DNA of 60,590 nt from Mastigocoleus sp. MO_188.B34 (GCF_030065675.1 NZ_JASJDK010000046.1:1-60590); one strand, 5' to 3'; positions 28,102 through 38,111 are shown, counted from the stretch's first letter. Numbers and translations: made by a program. Notes: generated by a model not told the origin, from the letters alone.

Positions 28102-28124
28102 AGTAGACCCAGAGTTTCTACTGA
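28102..28124 (-). promoter_or_regulatory. Hairpin in the hupS-hupL spacer
   Basis: CAGTAGA and TCTACTG form a perfect 7-bp stem around a 9-base loop, roughly in the middle of the 206-bp spacer. Hairpins between hupS and hupL have been proposed in other Nostocales to stabilise or attenuate the transcript. The role here is inferred. Confidence 0.5.
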
Positions 28125-28192
28125 AAGATAAATTTACACATTACGTGATTGTTTATTTGTTTGTAGGAAAAACCCTTTGCACTCACTACAAA

Positions 28193-29158
28193 CTAAACTG
28201 TGAAGAATTCTTCTTCTGTCCAGTCAGGAGCAATATTTTTTGCTACCAATGTCATTAAGGCATAGTCTTTCTTACTAACAATACCTGTAGGTAAATCTTT
28301 GGGAGCACCTAACACACTCTGGGTTGTAAAGACCGTTCCTGGTTGGAGGTCATAGAAAGGAAATTCCGGTTCAGTACAACCAAGACAAGGCATACCAGCA
28401 CGAGTTTTGGAAGAAACGCGATTCCACAATACTCGATTACAAGAAGAATGGGTCATAGGTCCACGACAACCCAAATCATAGAAAAGACATCCTGTGCGAT
28501 CGCCAAATTGCTGAGTAGATGCTCTGTAGGCAAAGTGATCGTTGCGAGTACAACCTGTTTGGGTAAAGGTGCTAAAGAAGGTTTTCGGACGATGTAACTC
28601 ATCTAAAGTAACATCTCCAATGCGTCCGGTGGCGATCGCCACTAATATTTGGGCTATCCAGTCAGGATGAGCAGGACATCCGGGAATATTAATCACTGGT
28701 AATCCCCCTTGGGAAACAAAATCTTTCCCTAAAAAGCCTCCTTTTTTCCGCTTGAAAAATTGTAAGCCCTCAGATTCACTGGGGTTTGGTTCCACCGCTG
28801 GAATTCCTCCCCAAGAGGCACAATCACCCACCGCGACAATAAATTTAGCAACTTTGACCAGGTCTGTTAACCATTGTTTCATGGGGCGATTAGCAAACCG
28901 ATTCCATTCTCCAGTGCCATCAGGAGCGTTAATAACTGTACCCTCAAATACTAGGATATCTACGGGAATTTTTCCTGAAATACAATCCCATAGAAGTCTT
29001 TGTAAGTTGTCCCCTAGTTCTAATCCTAAAGATGGATGCCAAAGAATATTGAAACCAAAGTCAGCAATCAAATCACAAGCAGTAGGTTCTTCGGCATTAA
29101 GAAATGACATGGTGTCCCCAGAACAGGCACCACCTTGTAACCATAATACGTTAGTCAT
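28193..29158 (-). CDS. hupS: Uptake [NiFe] hydrogenase small subunit
   Basis: HupS holds the iron-sulfur clusters that pass electrons from HupL to the membrane chain. The 321 residues begin MTNVLWLQGGACSGDTMSFL with no twin-arginine signal, as known for cyanobacterial HupS. Cluster ligands are visible in VGDCASWGG, NIPGCPAHPDW, GCTRNDHF, YDLGCRGPMTHSSCNRVLWN and GMPCLGCTEPEFPF. No GTA-N8-TAC (NtcA) box was found upstream by eye. In relatives hupSL is expressed in heterocysts or under nitrogen fixation. Confidence 0.97.
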   Translation of the reverse strand: MTNVLWLQGGACSGDTMSFLNAEEPTACDLIADFGFNILWHPSLGLELGDNLQRLLWDCISGKIPVDILVFEGTVINAPDGTGEWNRFANRPMKQWLTDLVKVAKFIVAVGDCASWGGIPAVEPNPSESEGLQFFKRKKGGFLGKDFVSQGGLPVINIPGCPAHPDWIAQILVAIATGRIGDVTLDELHRPKTFFSTFTQTGCTRNDHFAYRASTQQFGDRTGCLFYDLGCRGPMTHSSCNRVLWNRVSSKTRAGMPCLGCTEPEFPFYDLQPGTVFTTQSVLGAPKDLPTGIVSKKDYALMTLVAKNIAPDWTEEEFFTV

Positions 29159-29518
29159 CGGTAGTCTTTACGGTTGTTAATTACAATCTATTTCGGTGAC
29201 TTACGTTGCAGAGCTTCATCTAATTTTAAATTTCGTTCTTTTATTTTATGTATTTTTTATCTTTTTTGTTAATAAATGAAATGAAATTAGATAAAACTTA
29301 CAAACTATGATTTTTATAACTTTTAATGTTAGCTAAAAAGTAACTTAATAACATTAACAATTATCTCAATAGTTATTTGTAAATAATTGCATTTTGCTCT
29401 AGGATGTAATTAATGATTTCCTCTATATATAAATACAGACTGGATATCAAATGTTTAAATAAATCATTATTAATAATAGATAATTGATAACTAATAACTC
29501 ATAGTTCACAACTTAAAC
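29159..29518. other. Divergent spacer upstream of hupS
   Basis: 360 very AT-rich bases between hupS and a small + strand gene. It should hold the hupS promoter and that of the small membrane protein. I found no NtcA consensus GTA-N8-TAC and no strong hairpin. Confidence 0.55.
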
Positions 29519-29761
29519 ATGGCAGATACACTAACAAATTTGCTCTTTGGTAACATTACTTTGATGACAGCAATCATATGGTTAGTAATTGCGACTATTA
29601 TATCTATGATTGGTGGTGCAATTAGTGGCATGGTTATAGCCGGGAAAGATATAGGTTATCAGTTCTCTGCTATGCTAGGCAGTATGTTCGCTCCAGCTGG
29701 TGTAATTCCTGCACTCATACTAGGCCTATTTATTATCAACTTTATCAATCTTCATAGCTAG
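29519..29761 (+). CDS. Small two-helix membrane protein, unknown function
   Basis: I do not recognise this 80-residue product. It is almost entirely hydrophobic: one membrane segment at about residues 14-45 (AIIWLVIATIISMIGGAISG) and another at about 55-76, with a short polar link (AGKDIGYQ) between them. The Gly-rich first helix (IGGAISGMVIAG) resembles helix-packing motifs. The protein-like composition and ATG support a real gene. A second small membrane protein follows 118 bp downstream. Confidence 0.6.
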   Translation: MADTLTNLLFGNITLMTAIIWLVIATIISMIGGAISGMVIAGKDIGYQFSAMLGSMFAPAGVIPALILGLFIINFINLHS

Positions 29762-29879
29762 AAAATACAATACTTTTTATTTTTGATCATTGCGAGTACT
29801 TTAAGTATTAACTTGAGAGATTTTTTAACTGAATTATCTTCACCAAAATAACTCATTTTCGACTTTTAAATCTCGTGCA

Positions 29880-30122
29880 GTGGCACTAGGAAAAATTATG
29901 TTTGACCTTGGTTGGTTTTCTGCAAAATTATTTATGAAAGGTAAACTATTTCGCGACCCAGTCGATTTTGCCTTAAAGGTTATTATTGCTAATTGTACAG
30001 GTTTATTTTTACTAGTATCACTGGAATTACTTAAATTACCACTACTTATTCCGATTACTATCTCTAGCCTGGTAGCTGGCGCAACTATGCCATTTCTATT
30101 AAAAGACTTCAAGATAAAATAA
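29880..30122 (+). CDS. Small membrane protein, unknown function
   Basis: An 80-residue product, starting with GTG 29880 (or ATG 29898, which gives 74 residues). It has a polar start (MFDLGWFSAKLFMKGKLF) and then two hydrophobic segments (about residues 31-48 and 52-72), ending LLKDFKIK. The opposite strand is also open, but its product is not hydrophobically patterned. It may form an operon with the small membrane gene at 29519. I recognise no family. Confidence 0.5.
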   Translation: MALGKIMFDLGWFSAKLFMKGKLFRDPVDFALKVIIANCTGLFLLVSLELLKLPLLIPITISSLVAGATMPFLLKDFKIK

Positions 30123-30540
30123 ATCGGTAGCCTTATGTTTCTGTATTTAAAGGCTTAATCCCAACTCACATTTATCGGAAGCTTGTATTATTGAGCAACA
30201 GTACAGAGAAGAAATATCTGACTTTAGATACCAACTTTGCTCACATCCTCCGTTTTTCCCGCCTGTAGAGAGAAAGATTCAAACTTCCCCGTAAAATTCT
30301 TTGCGTAAATTGAACATAAGCTCCCCTAAAAAAGGAGAGCTTCAGAAAATAACAAATCAAATCTTTAATAGAAAGTTTTAGGAAGATAAAGAATTTTGCA
30401 ATCTTGATTATCTCGTTTAAATTACACCGCCCTAATTATTATTTATGGCATGTACGTAAATATCTCATCTCTAACTTTGTATCATTAATATTGAGTAATT
30501 TACCAAGCGATCGATACCAAGTTAAAACTGGAAAAATTTG
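30123..30540. other. Spacer with a short hairpin
   Basis: No gene. At 30318-30342 AAGCTC and GAGCTT, with CC/GG inside and one mismatch, form a hairpin with a TAAAAAA loop; without a T tract it may be a terminator for the + strand gene or a dispersed repeat. The rest shows nothing. Confidence 0.5.
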
Positions 30541-31707
30541 TCACATAGATCGCCAACCATAAGTCTTACGACTCAACTGTACGTGTGTGTTTGACAAAAC
30601 TTCTTCATACAGCTTCTCTAAGCAAGTGATATTATCATCTAAGGTATAACGTTCTAAAATTCGTTGTCGGGATTTTTGACCTAGTAAAGTTGTTATTTCT
30701 GGATGGTCTTGAAATAAAGGTAGAAGAGTGCGTAATTGTGCCCTTACCTGCTTAGGGTTAATAACAACACCTGCACCTTTCTCTAAAACTTCACCATCAG
30801 CACCAACATCTGTCGCTAAACAAGCTACCCCGCAAGACATTCCCTCCAATAAAGATAGAGAGAGACCTTCAACAAGAGAAGGCAAAATAAATACATCTGC
30901 CCCGCGTAAAATTTCGATTCGCCTAGTTTCTTCAGCAACAAACCCCAACCAAATAATGCCGTGTTCCTCATTGAAATACGACTCTAACGAAGGTTTTAGA
31001 GGTCCATTACCAACAATTAGTAACTTACTTTGTGGCCCCATATCTGCTTGTTTCCAAGCACGAAGTAAAGCTTCCACATTTTTTTCTGGTGAAATTCGCC
31101 CTTGATAAACAAATAAACGTTCTGCTCCAAATTCAGCTTTGACATTTGAAGGACCAGGAGAATATTTATTTGGATCGACTCCGTTGGGAATAACAGCTAT
31201 TTTCTCCTGGGGAACACCCAAACGGACTAGCAAATCACGCTGTAACTGAGAAAAAATAATTACGCGATCGTAATTTCCTAAGAAAGGTGCATACACTTGG
31301 TATGCCAAAAGTTGTGTCCCGGAAACAATTTTTGCTCCCTTCGCTGCAAAAGCAGTATGAAAAGTCGAGACTAGGGGTAAATTTAATTCTTCACAAATTT
31401 CTGGGAGAACGAAGTCTAAAGGAGAAAGAGTCAAAGAAGCATGAACAATATCTGGCTTAATTTGCTGTAAAGATTGAGTCAGAACCTTTGTCGCTTTAAA
31501 ACTAGGAATTGTGTAAACCTGAGACTTGTAAATACAAGGAAGAGGAACTTCTGGGCAATTAGGCCAATCATCCCGTTGCGCTTCTTCTTGGGCAAAGTGG
31601 AGGAAACTAACTTCGTATCCCCGATCTAGTAAGGAATTTGTTATTTCTCGACCGTAAGTGACATTACCGCAAAAGGGTGATTTTTTTCCAATCCAGGCTA
31701 TACGCAT
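30541..31707 (-). CDS. Glycosyltransferase, family 4
   Basis: A GT-B fold retaining glycosyltransferase of 388 residues. The N-terminal domain starts MRIAWIGKKSPFCGNVTYGR; the C-terminal nucleotide-sugar domain has RLFVYQGRISPEKNVEALLR at about residue 200, and the family's acidic motif in FILPSLVEGLSLSLLEGMSC with two glutamates eight residues apart. No membrane segment, so it should be cytosolic or peripheral. The start resembles what I recall of cyanobacterial DgdA (digalactosyl lipid synthase), but I cannot confirm this, so no symbol is given. No sugar-pathway neighbours adjoin it. Confidence 0.8.
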   Translation of the reverse strand: MRIAWIGKKSPFCGNVTYGREITNSLLDRGYEVSFLHFAQEEAQRDDWPNCPEVPLPCIYKSQVYTIPSFKATKVLTQSLQQIKPDIVHASLTLSPLDFVLPEICEELNLPLVSTFHTAFAAKGAKIVSGTQLLAYQVYAPFLGNYDRVIIFSQLQRDLLVRLGVPQEKIAVIPNGVDPNKYSPGPSNVKAEFGAERLFVYQGRISPEKNVEALLRAWKQADMGPQSKLLIVGNGPLKPSLESYFNEEHGIIWLGFVAEETRRIEILRGADVFILPSLVEGLSLSLLEGMSCGVACLATDVGADGEVLEKGAGVVINPKQVRAQLRTLLPLFQDHPEITTLLGQKSRQRILERYTLDDNITCLEKLYEEVLSNTHVQLSRKTYGWRSM

Positions 31708-32100
31708 TCTTTATTAGCTATCAGGAAAGTAGGTTTGATATGAGCTTTATTTTCGTAAAGTATTTTTTTCGCCTTAACTTACTTATGGCTCCTGGCTATC
31801 ATACAATTTAGCCAATACCTGTATCAAACCCTATACAATACTTTAACAATAATTGAGTATTTATAATTTTATTAATAAATTTACTGCCTACATCTGAAAC
31901 AGCAGTTAAATTCAGAACATCAATGATTAACTTTTATAATATTCTAGTTAGTTTATTGTCTTTATAAATTATTGAATTTATAAGCATTTATGATTATGAC
32001 AATCCCGTATAAGTATTAAATATTCTATTTAAATGACAATCATCATAACCTAATTGATAAAATTCACTATTTATTCCCATTAACAAACGTTAACTAACAT
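31708..32100. other. Spacer between glycosyltransferase and exporter genes
   Basis: 393 bases of AT-rich DNA, no gene. It must hold the glycosyltransferase promoter (- strand). A short hairpin TTAAC/GTTAA (32080-32084, 32089-32093) follows the exporter stop. Nothing else is seen. Confidence 0.5.
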
Positions 32101-33849
32101 TTATTCATAGTAGCTATAACTGGATAGTAAACCACCCACAAAAACAATTGCACCTAGTCCTAAAAACACTGTGCGTAATCCGAAAAAAGTTTCTGCTACT
32201 CCCGCTAAAGCTAAAGGTAGAGAAAGAGCAATGTTAATTAAGTTATTTTGTAATCCAAAAACCTTTCCTCTCATTTCTGGTGGTGTTTCAGTTTGAATTG
32301 TAGTTTGCATGGGAATACCAACTAATGCTCCAAAAGCACCTAATAAAGTTACTAATAACAAAACTATCCACAACTGTCGGCTGAATAAAGATAAACCAGC
32401 CAAAGATCCAGCCATTCCCAAACAACCGTACAAACTTAAGCGAGCATAAGCAAAACGTTGCCCAAATTGACCTAATATTCCTGCACCAACTGCAACTCCT
32501 ACCCCTCCAGATGCGAGAAGAAATCCAAACTGTTCTGCCTTTAGATTTGGGATTATTTCTGCCATTCTTACTGCAAGGACAGTCAATGCTGCTAATACAG
32601 AAAAAAGAATAATTAATCTCACTAAAGCATTACGCAAACGGTTATTTGCCTTAATATAAATAAAACCATCTTTTAAATCAGCAAAAATATGCGGCTTTTC
32701 GATTGTTTGATGGTATTTCTCATTAGTGATTAAAAGCAGTAAAATTAACCCGGCGACAGCATAACCTCCACCAACAACAATTTCTTGTCCTAGTCCAGCA
32801 ATACCACCAAATTTTTGCCACAAATGCTCAACAGTGCCTAATAAAGGTTCTCCCACTGCAAAACCAACAATCACCGAAGCCATCATTGTTGTAGTGTAAA
32901 GTGAGTTGGCACTTAGCAAATCTTTTTCCTTAACAATTAAAGGAATTGCAGCTTGTTCTGCTGGAGCAAAAAATTGCGTAAGTGTAGATACTAAAAAAGT
33001 TATGCCAAGAATGATCGCAAAACTAAATGGAATTATTCCTTTAAATGATTGCCAATCATGGGTCAACCATAATAAAGGTGGTAGTACAAAAACTAAAGCT
33101 CCTCGTAGAATATTAGTAGCAACTAGTACCGTCTTTTTTGACCAACGATCTACAAACACACCAGCTAAAGAACCAAAAAAAATTGCAGGTAAGGTAAATG
33201 CCATCATTAGCGCTGATACCCACCCACTGATTGTCCCAGATCCTGACTGGAAATTAGCATTAATCAAGGCAATCATCAGTACCAAATAGACTTTGTCTGC
33301 TAATTGGGAGAAAACCTGACCTGACCAAAGTGCTAAAAAATTTCGGTTTTTGAATACAGCTAGAAAACCTTCTTGGTTGTCTTTTATCGGTATATCATTG
33401 ATACCATTTGATGAGCCTGATGCTAGTTCTAAATTATTGTTAGATAAATTATTATTAGATAAATTATTATCAGATGTATTGTCTGACTTATTGTTAGATC
33501 GGTCGTCAGATTTGTGGTTATCATCGCGATTTATAATTTGCGAAGAAGTATGATTGTCGCGATCGCTGTTATTGTTTTCGATTACTTCTGACCTGGTTGA
33601 TTCTGAATTATTGTTTTTTTGTTGGGAGCAATCTGGATTAATCCACTGATTTGGCTGTTCGGGGTCATCAGGAAAGCTGTAAATTTCTTCACTACTAGAT
33701 TTCTCTTGGGAAGAAATTTTACTAGTTATGGTTTGAAAATTTGGTCCATAATAATTTAACGTAGAAGATGAATCATACAGATTATTTGTATCATCTGTTG
33801 GGTAACAAGTACTATTTTTTATTTTTTCATCAATTTCAAACGGTTGCAT
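32101..33849 (-). CDS. Major facilitator superfamily transporter with long disordered N-terminus
   Basis: I prefer the ATG at 33849 ([11 protein letters not shown]), overlapping recO by 14 bp; the frame stays open to 33876. The first 155 or so residues are polar and rich in Asn, Ser and Asp with tandem NNLS units and no membrane segment. Then come about twelve hydrophobic helices of an MFS permease, starting [20 protein letters not shown] and including the motif [14 protein letters not shown] between helices 2 and 3. The build suggests an efflux-type (MFS_3-like) exporter; substrate unknown. It appears to be the last gene of deoC-recO-MFS. Confidence 0.85.
   Translation of the reverse strand: MQPFEIDEKIKNSTCYPTDDTNNLYDSSSTLNYYGPNFQTITSKISSQEKSSSEEIYSFPDDPEQPNQWINPDCSQQKNNNSESTRSEVIENNNSDRDNHTSSQIINRDDNHKSDDRSNNKSDNTSDNNLSNNNLSNNNLELASGSSNGINDIPIKDNQEGFLAVFKNRNFLALWSGQVFSQLADKVYLVLMIALINANFQSGSGTISGWVSALMMAFTLPAIFFGSLAGVFVDRWSKKTVLVATNILRGALVFVLPPLLWLTHDWQSFKGIIPFSFAIILGITFLVSTLTQFFAPAEQAAIPLIVKEKDLLSANSLYTTTMMASVIVGFAVGEPLLGTVEHLWQKFGGIAGLGQEIVVGGGYAVAGLILLLLITNEKYHQTIEKPHIFADLKDGFIYIKANNRLRNALVRLIILFSVLAALTVLAVRMAEIIPNLKAEQFGFLLASGGVGVAVGAGILGQFGQRFAYARLSLYGCLGMAGSLAGLSLFSRQLWIVLLLVTLLGAFGALVGIPMQTTIQTETPPEMRGKVFGLQNNLINIALSLPLALAGVAETFFGLRTVFLGLGAIVFVGGLLSSYSYYE
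33430..33480. repeat. Coding repeat NNLS in the exporter N-terminus
   Basis: Repeated blocks of TTATTGTTAGATAAA / TTATTATTAGATAAA / TTATTATCAGAT on the + strand encode (on the - strand) the tandem sequence [16 protein letters not shown]. The repeat lies in the disordered N-terminal extension of the transporter. Confidence 0.7.
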
Positions 33850-34879
33850 CATAATTAATTGCAAAATAAGAGTCAATCAAAGTAGCAGAACGAATAGATA
33901 AGCCTAAGTGGTATTGCGCGTACTGACGTAGAATTTTTTCGATTGATAACCAGATTGGATGTATAGTTAAATTTGTAGCTATTTCCGACCGTGATAGTTG
34001 TTGTAACATTTCTAGTTCTCTAGCGCTCAACCTGTGGGAAACTCTTGGGATTTCTTGAGTATGATTAATTGTTTTATAAATTTCGGAATTTTCTTCTGTA
34101 ACCGATGAAGGGACTGGTGATGAAGAGATTCGCGATCGGTAAACTGAGTTGGACAGAACTACTTTCGGTACAGAACTTTGCACTGGTGTAGAATTCTGAA
34201 CTGATACAGAATCCTGAATTCGTTTATTTTCAGTGGCTTTGCGTCGCTGGTGTAAGTTTTCCCAAGTTTTTAAACAAACTATTCCACCTCCATTAATACT
34301 AAATCCTACCTGTGGTTCGGGTTCATTAAAATTGGGAAGTAAAAAACTTTGGCTCAAACAACAAATATCAATTTGTGGCGTTACCCCTGCTAGAGCTAAA
34401 AGTTGAAAAAGCCCATGGGTTAAATGAGCCAAGATTTTATACTTATTTGAATCCAATTTACTTGACGTTCCACGACTACCAACAGTGCTGTCCGAACCGA
34501 TCGCTTCTAAACGACCGATATGCTCGTTAAATAGGTGGAAAAGTTCTGTTTGAGGTTGCTCGCTGAGTGCTTGACATAATACAATTTCTGCTAAATATTG
34601 ACTTGCTGCAAGTTTTCCCAAATCTTTTGCAAGCCCAGGATATGTTTTTACTGTTTGAGCCTGAGTGATTTTACCAAGACTTTTACCTTTCGCAATCAAT
34701 AATTCATTAACCACAAACACTCCACTCCTACCACCCAAGCTGGATTTGTGTTTGCGAGCACCAGGAGCAATGACTCTGATTAAACCATGCTCTTGAGTCA
34801 AAATTGTAACTATCCGGTCGGACTCACCAAATACCTGGGTTTTGAGATTAATACCAGTGGCTTTAAAAGTTTTACTCAT
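33836..34879 (-). CDS. recO: DNA repair protein RecO
   Basis: RecO loads RecA with RecR and anneals single strands. The N-terminal OB fold is clear ([20 protein letters not shown], then [19 protein letters not shown]), followed by the helical domain with [19 protein letters not shown]. At 347 residues it is longer than the usual 240-300: a Ser/Thr/Val-rich segment of about 60 residues (near 215-275) interrupts the C-terminal domain before [18 protein letters not shown]. Cysteines are few, so the zinc finger of some RecO proteins is incomplete. It lies 54 bp after deoC. Confidence 0.93.
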   Translation of the reverse strand: MSKTFKATGINLKTQVFGESDRIVTILTQEHGLIRVIAPGARKHKSSLGGRSGVFVVNELLIAKGKSLGKITQAQTVKTYPGLAKDLGKLAASQYLAEIVLCQALSEQPQTELFHLFNEHIGRLEAIGSDSTVGSRGTSSKLDSNKYKILAHLTHGLFQLLALAGVTPQIDICCLSQSFLLPNFNEPEPQVGFSINGGGIVCLKTWENLHQRRKATENKRIQDSVSVQNSTPVQSSVPKVVLSNSVYRSRISSSPVPSSVTEENSEIYKTINHTQEIPRVSHRLSARELEMLQQLSRSEIATNLTIHPIWLSIEKILRQYAQYHLGLSIRSATLIDSYFAINYDATV

Positions 34880-34933
34880 TAGTCAATAGTCGGTAGCTAC
34901 ATAGTAGCGAGCAAAGACATCATATACAAACTA

Positions 34934-35632
34934 CTAGTAAACTACCGAGCCCTGTTGTTTATTTTCAGTACGTTCGCGAAGTAATTCTACACCCCGGGAT
35001 GTACCTAACCTCGTCGCACCGGCTTGTATAAGTTGTAAAGCCTGTTGAACGGTACGAATACCTCCAGAAGCTTTTACCCCCACCCTTTCTCCAGCAATTT
35101 CTTTTAACAATCTCACATCTGCAACTGTAGCGCCACCATTCCAACCAGTACTGGTTTTAAGGAAAGCTGCTCCAGCATCCAAAATAATTTCTGCTGCCAG
35201 TCGTTTTTCAGGATCTGTAAGTAAATTTGTCTCCAGAATTACCTTAACAACCTGTCCTGTAGCTTCACAAATTTCCGCAATTTCTCGATGTACTTCATTA
35301 GTTTTGCCAGACTTTAACCAACCCAAATTCATCACTACGTCTAATTCGGTTGCTCCATTTTCAACTGCTTCTTGCGCTTCATAAAGCTTAACACTTGAAG
35401 TTGTAGCCCCCATGGGAAATCCAATCACCGTGCAAACCTTGGCTGTTTTACCATGGAGCAGTTCCGCTGCTTGTTTCACATGTACTGGATTGATGCAAAC
35501 TGTGGCGAAATGAAATTTATCTACTTCTTCACACCATTGCTCAACCTGTTGCGGACTTGCTGTTGGTATCAATAAGGCATGTTCGATGTATGGCGCAATA
35601 TCAATGTCTGAATAGTCTACTCCTGCTGCCAT
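34934..35632 (-). CDS. deoC: Deoxyribose-phosphate aldolase
   Basis: DeoC splits 2-deoxyribose 5-phosphate into glyceraldehyde 3-phosphate and acetaldehyde through a lysine Schiff base. The 232 residues have the TIM-barrel pattern with [31 protein letters not shown], the Schiff-base lysine in FLKTSTGW (about residue 157) and the second active lysine in [10 protein letters not shown]. deoC followed by recO is a pairing I recall from other cyanobacteria. Confidence 0.96.
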   Translation of the reverse strand: MAAGVDYSDIDIAPYIEHALLIPTASPQQVEQWCEEVDKFHFATVCINPVHVKQAAELLHGKTAKVCTVIGFPMGATTSSVKLYEAQEAVENGATELDVVMNLGWLKSGKTNEVHREIAEICEATGQVVKVILETNLLTDPEKRLAAEIILDAGAAFLKTSTGWNGGATVADVRLLKEIAGERVGVKASGGIRTVQQALQLIQAGATRLGTSRGVELLRERTENKQQGSVVY

Positions 35633-35995
35633 TGCTTCTGCTTTTTAGTTAACAATTATTAACATTTATGAAAATTTAAGACTATTCTTCTAGAATAGAC
35701 TAGAAATAGAATAATTTTCGAGAAAATTTCCATTCCTCATTCATTGAAACCTCCAAACATAAATAATTATGAGGAAGTACTATAAAATATTTTACTTTGC
35801 TTTGGCTTTGCTTTTGTTTGTTAAATATTAAACAAATATAGGTTAAGCAAAGATAATATTAGCATCAATAAAGATTATAAGATTATCATTTTCTGTTCAT
35901 CTCTATCGAACAAGTAATCCTCAATCCTCAATAAAAAAGATGGAGATACCAAAGATGACTCCATCTTTCTTAATTTTAATTAGAGTATGGAAAAG
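35633..35995. other. Spacer upstream of deoC
   Basis: 363 AT-rich bases. It holds the deoC promoter region and, at its far end, the terminator of the GTPase gene. No gene is seen. Confidence 0.55.
35936..35968 (-). terminator. Rho-independent terminator of the GTPase gene
   Basis: AAAGATGGAG and CTCCATCTTT form a perfect 10-bp stem around a 13-base loop. On the - strand the stem is followed by TTTTTTATT. It lies 27 bp after the stop codon of the gene ending at 35996. Confidence 0.85.
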
Positions 35996-37474
35996 TTAGA
36001 TTGCAGCTTTTTGATTTGTAATTAATTTATCTGTCTCAGTTCCCGGTAACAAACGTTTAATATCTTTTTGAACAAATCCTTGAAGGAATTTTGTTTGTTG
36101 GTTATTCTCAAAAACACTTTGTAGAGTTTGTTGTAATTTACCCAAATTTAAAGCACTACCGGAATTGATAACAATTTCTTGCTCTTGGAAGTATTCAACT
36201 AAAGCTAGACCAGCAATTCTTGTTAGATAGGCTGCACTAATTCCCTGAACAGCACCTCCAGCGACAAAAGTTACAGTATTACTTTTTAGGATAGTACTTA
36301 CAGTTTTAGTCGAAAGTTCTACTAAGCCCAGTTTTAACATTAGGCTACCCATTGTACTGGCTACATTTTGTGCTTGTTCTAGGGAAAATTTTTGCTGATA
36401 AAGTTCACCTAACTCTACAATCATTTGGGCATTAATTGCCACTGTTGCAATAACATCTAAGGCTGGAACAGGATTTGCAAATGCTGCTGCTGCTGCGATC
36501 CACTGGTACTGCTCAATGCTTGGTTGGGCGCGATCGCGTCTGATTTCATTTAACAAATCTTTAGCTTGAGATTTTAATCCTAAGGCTTTACGCATTGTAG
36601 TAGCCCAGACTAAATTCTGTCGTTGATTTGCCAACATTTCACTTAGTTGAGTATTTAACTCTTCCAAGTTTGGCTTTACTTGTTCCATCCACTCTTGGAA
36701 AGAACCATCTTGATGATGTTTGCGCACTTTAATTGGTAAGGGGGATGCAGCTATTCCGACTACGGGGGAAGATATTTCTTGCTTTAAAGATTGCAAAATA
36801 CTAGCCCGCTCATCTGCTAAATATCCATCTTGCTTGTTGAAAACTAAAATAACTTGTTGATTCCTGGCTTTAAGTTGTTCCAAAGCCTGAAATTCTGAGT
36901 CAGTTAGATCACTGTCGATCGCAAACAATACAAAATCATATTCGTCGCCACTTTGAAGGACTTTCTCATCATTATCTGCTTCACCTGCTTGCTCATCAAC
37001 CTGCGAAAACAAAGGTGATGTTTCCTGAATATCAACAGTGAGTTGGGGAAAATTCTCGAAAACACTATTTAGTTCTTTGACTAAAGTTGTTTTCCCTACC
37101 GATTTACCACCCGTAACAAGTAACTTAATTTCTTGTCTGTCTAATTCGACTTGTAATTGAGCAAGTCGCTCCTGCAGATTATCTAATGCAAAGTGACTTT
37201 GCGATTCTTGAGCTAATCTTTCTATTACTATTTCTGAACTAGCGATCGCATCTACTGCTGTTTGTCGATCTACGGGTATGATACTTTGAGTTTGGGAGTT
37301 CTCCACAACATTATTTTGCCTGATTAGCCACAAACCACCACCAACTGCAGCTAAACTTAATAGGCTAAACTCTCCAATCTGTATTATGGAATCTTGCCAA
37401 CTTTGTAAAACCCACAACCCAAATGAGATTCCCAATCCTCCAACTAAAATAGGTCGCTTTAATTTCACAACCAT
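35996..37474 (-). CDS. Membrane-anchored GTPase with DUF697-like C-terminus
   Basis: 492 residues. The N-terminus has two membrane segments (GGLGISFGLWVLQSW and LLSLAAVGGGLWLI). A GTPase domain follows with P-loop VTGGKSVGKTTLVK at about residues 121-134 and the guanine motif VFNKQD near 212. The C-terminal half has hydrophobic stretches typical of DUF697/YcjF proteins (AAAAAFANPVPALDVIATVA and FVAGGAVQGISAAYLTRIA). The role is unknown; such proteins are thought to act at membranes. Start ATG at 37474 follows AAGGTGAT. Its own terminator makes it monocistronic. Confidence 0.8.
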   Translation of the reverse strand: MVVKLKRPILVGGLGISFGLWVLQSWQDSIIQIGEFSLLSLAAVGGGLWLIRQNNVVENSQTQSIIPVDRQTAVDAIASSEIVIERLAQESQSHFALDNLQERLAQLQVELDRQEIKLLVTGGKSVGKTTLVKELNSVFENFPQLTVDIQETSPLFSQVDEQAGEADNDEKVLQSGDEYDFVLFAIDSDLTDSEFQALEQLKARNQQVILVFNKQDGYLADERASILQSLKQEISSPVVGIAASPLPIKVRKHHQDGSFQEWMEQVKPNLEELNTQLSEMLANQRQNLVWATTMRKALGLKSQAKDLLNEIRRDRAQPSIEQYQWIAAAAAFANPVPALDVIATVAINAQMIVELGELYQQKFSLEQAQNVASTMGSLMLKLGLVELSTKTVSTILKSNTVTFVAGGAVQGISAAYLTRIAGLALVEYFQEQEIVINSGSALNLGKLQQTLQSVFENNQQTKFLQGFVQKDIKRLLPGTETDKLITNQKAAI

Positions 37475-37562
37475 AAATCACCTTATTTTTTAGATGGTTT
37501 TTATACTGTTGCAATAATTGTAGGTGGAAAAAAGCACACAGAACAAAACTAAATGCTAACAG

Positions 37563-37623
37563 GAGTCAGAAGTCAGAACAGACCGCGTCTTGACAGACGA
37601 GCAGGAGTTAGAAGTCAGAAGTC
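37563..37623. repeat. AGGAGTCAGAAGTCAGAA-type repeat
   Basis: The string AGGAGTCAGAAGTCAGAA recurs as AGGAGTTAGAAGTCAGAAGT about 45 bp later, the two copies separated by a short GC-rich insert. It is built from GTCAGAA heptamers. Confidence 0.65.
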
Positions 37624-37750
37624 AATTACTCTTCATAACCTCGATTTTATTTTTTTAGCTGTACCTGACTCACTTGCAATTCACTATTTTTTATAGTTGT
37701 GGCGCTAATTTTTGCTTAAGGAATGTGGATTAAATAAAATACAAAAGTAG

Positions 37751-37777
37751 GGTGCTGTTAGCATCGCGTAACGCACC
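37751..37777. repeat. Palindromic dispersed repeat GGTGC...GCACC
   Basis: GGTGC and GTTA on the left pair with TAAC and GCACC on the right (one bulged T), giving a 9-bp stem with a short loop. The sequence resembles a palindromic repeat common between genes of filamentous cyanobacteria. Confidence 0.5.
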
Positions 37778-37862
37778 ATTCCAAATTTTAGAATTACAGG
37801 TTATTAAATTCTCATTCCTAAGATATTTTTCTATTCTCTGTTATCTATTAAGTATAAAAAAT

Positions 37863-37896
37863 AAAGCCTTACACTCAAACTAGAATGTAAGACTTT
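37863..37896 (-). terminator. Terminator downstream of tRNA-fMet copy 1
   Basis: On the - strand AAAGTCTTACATTC pairs with GAGTGTAAGGCTTT (two wobble or mismatched positions) around a TAGTTT loop and is followed by ATTTTTTA. It lies 12 bp past the tRNA 3' end. Confidence 0.75.
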
Positions 37897-37908
37897 ATTT
37901 TCTGTATT

Positions 37909-37985
<77 letters not shown>

Positions 37986-38111
37986 CCACTTTCCTAGCTT
38001 TCGCTATGAATTTATTTTACCTAGCTACAATCCAATATTTTTTAAAAATTATGGACTGAAACTTCCTAGTTGGGAGATTTTTTATTCCCTATCCCTTATA
38101 AAAAAGTAAAA

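Larger units (their letters stand above)
37475..37908. other. Spacer with dispersed repeats
   Basis: No gene. It contains repeated GTCAGAA/GTTAGAA units (about 37563-37623), a hairpin-forming repeat GGTGC...GCACC at 37751-37777 and the terminator of the tRNA gene (37863-37896). Confidence 0.6.

Noticed and set aside
29840-30112. - strand frame opposite the second small membrane protein
   Set aside because: The + strand product has clear membrane-helix patterning, the - strand product does not.
37560-37780. Possible CRISPR-like array from GTCAGAA repeats
   Set aside because: Units are heptamers in direct series without regular unique spacers, and no cas gene is near.
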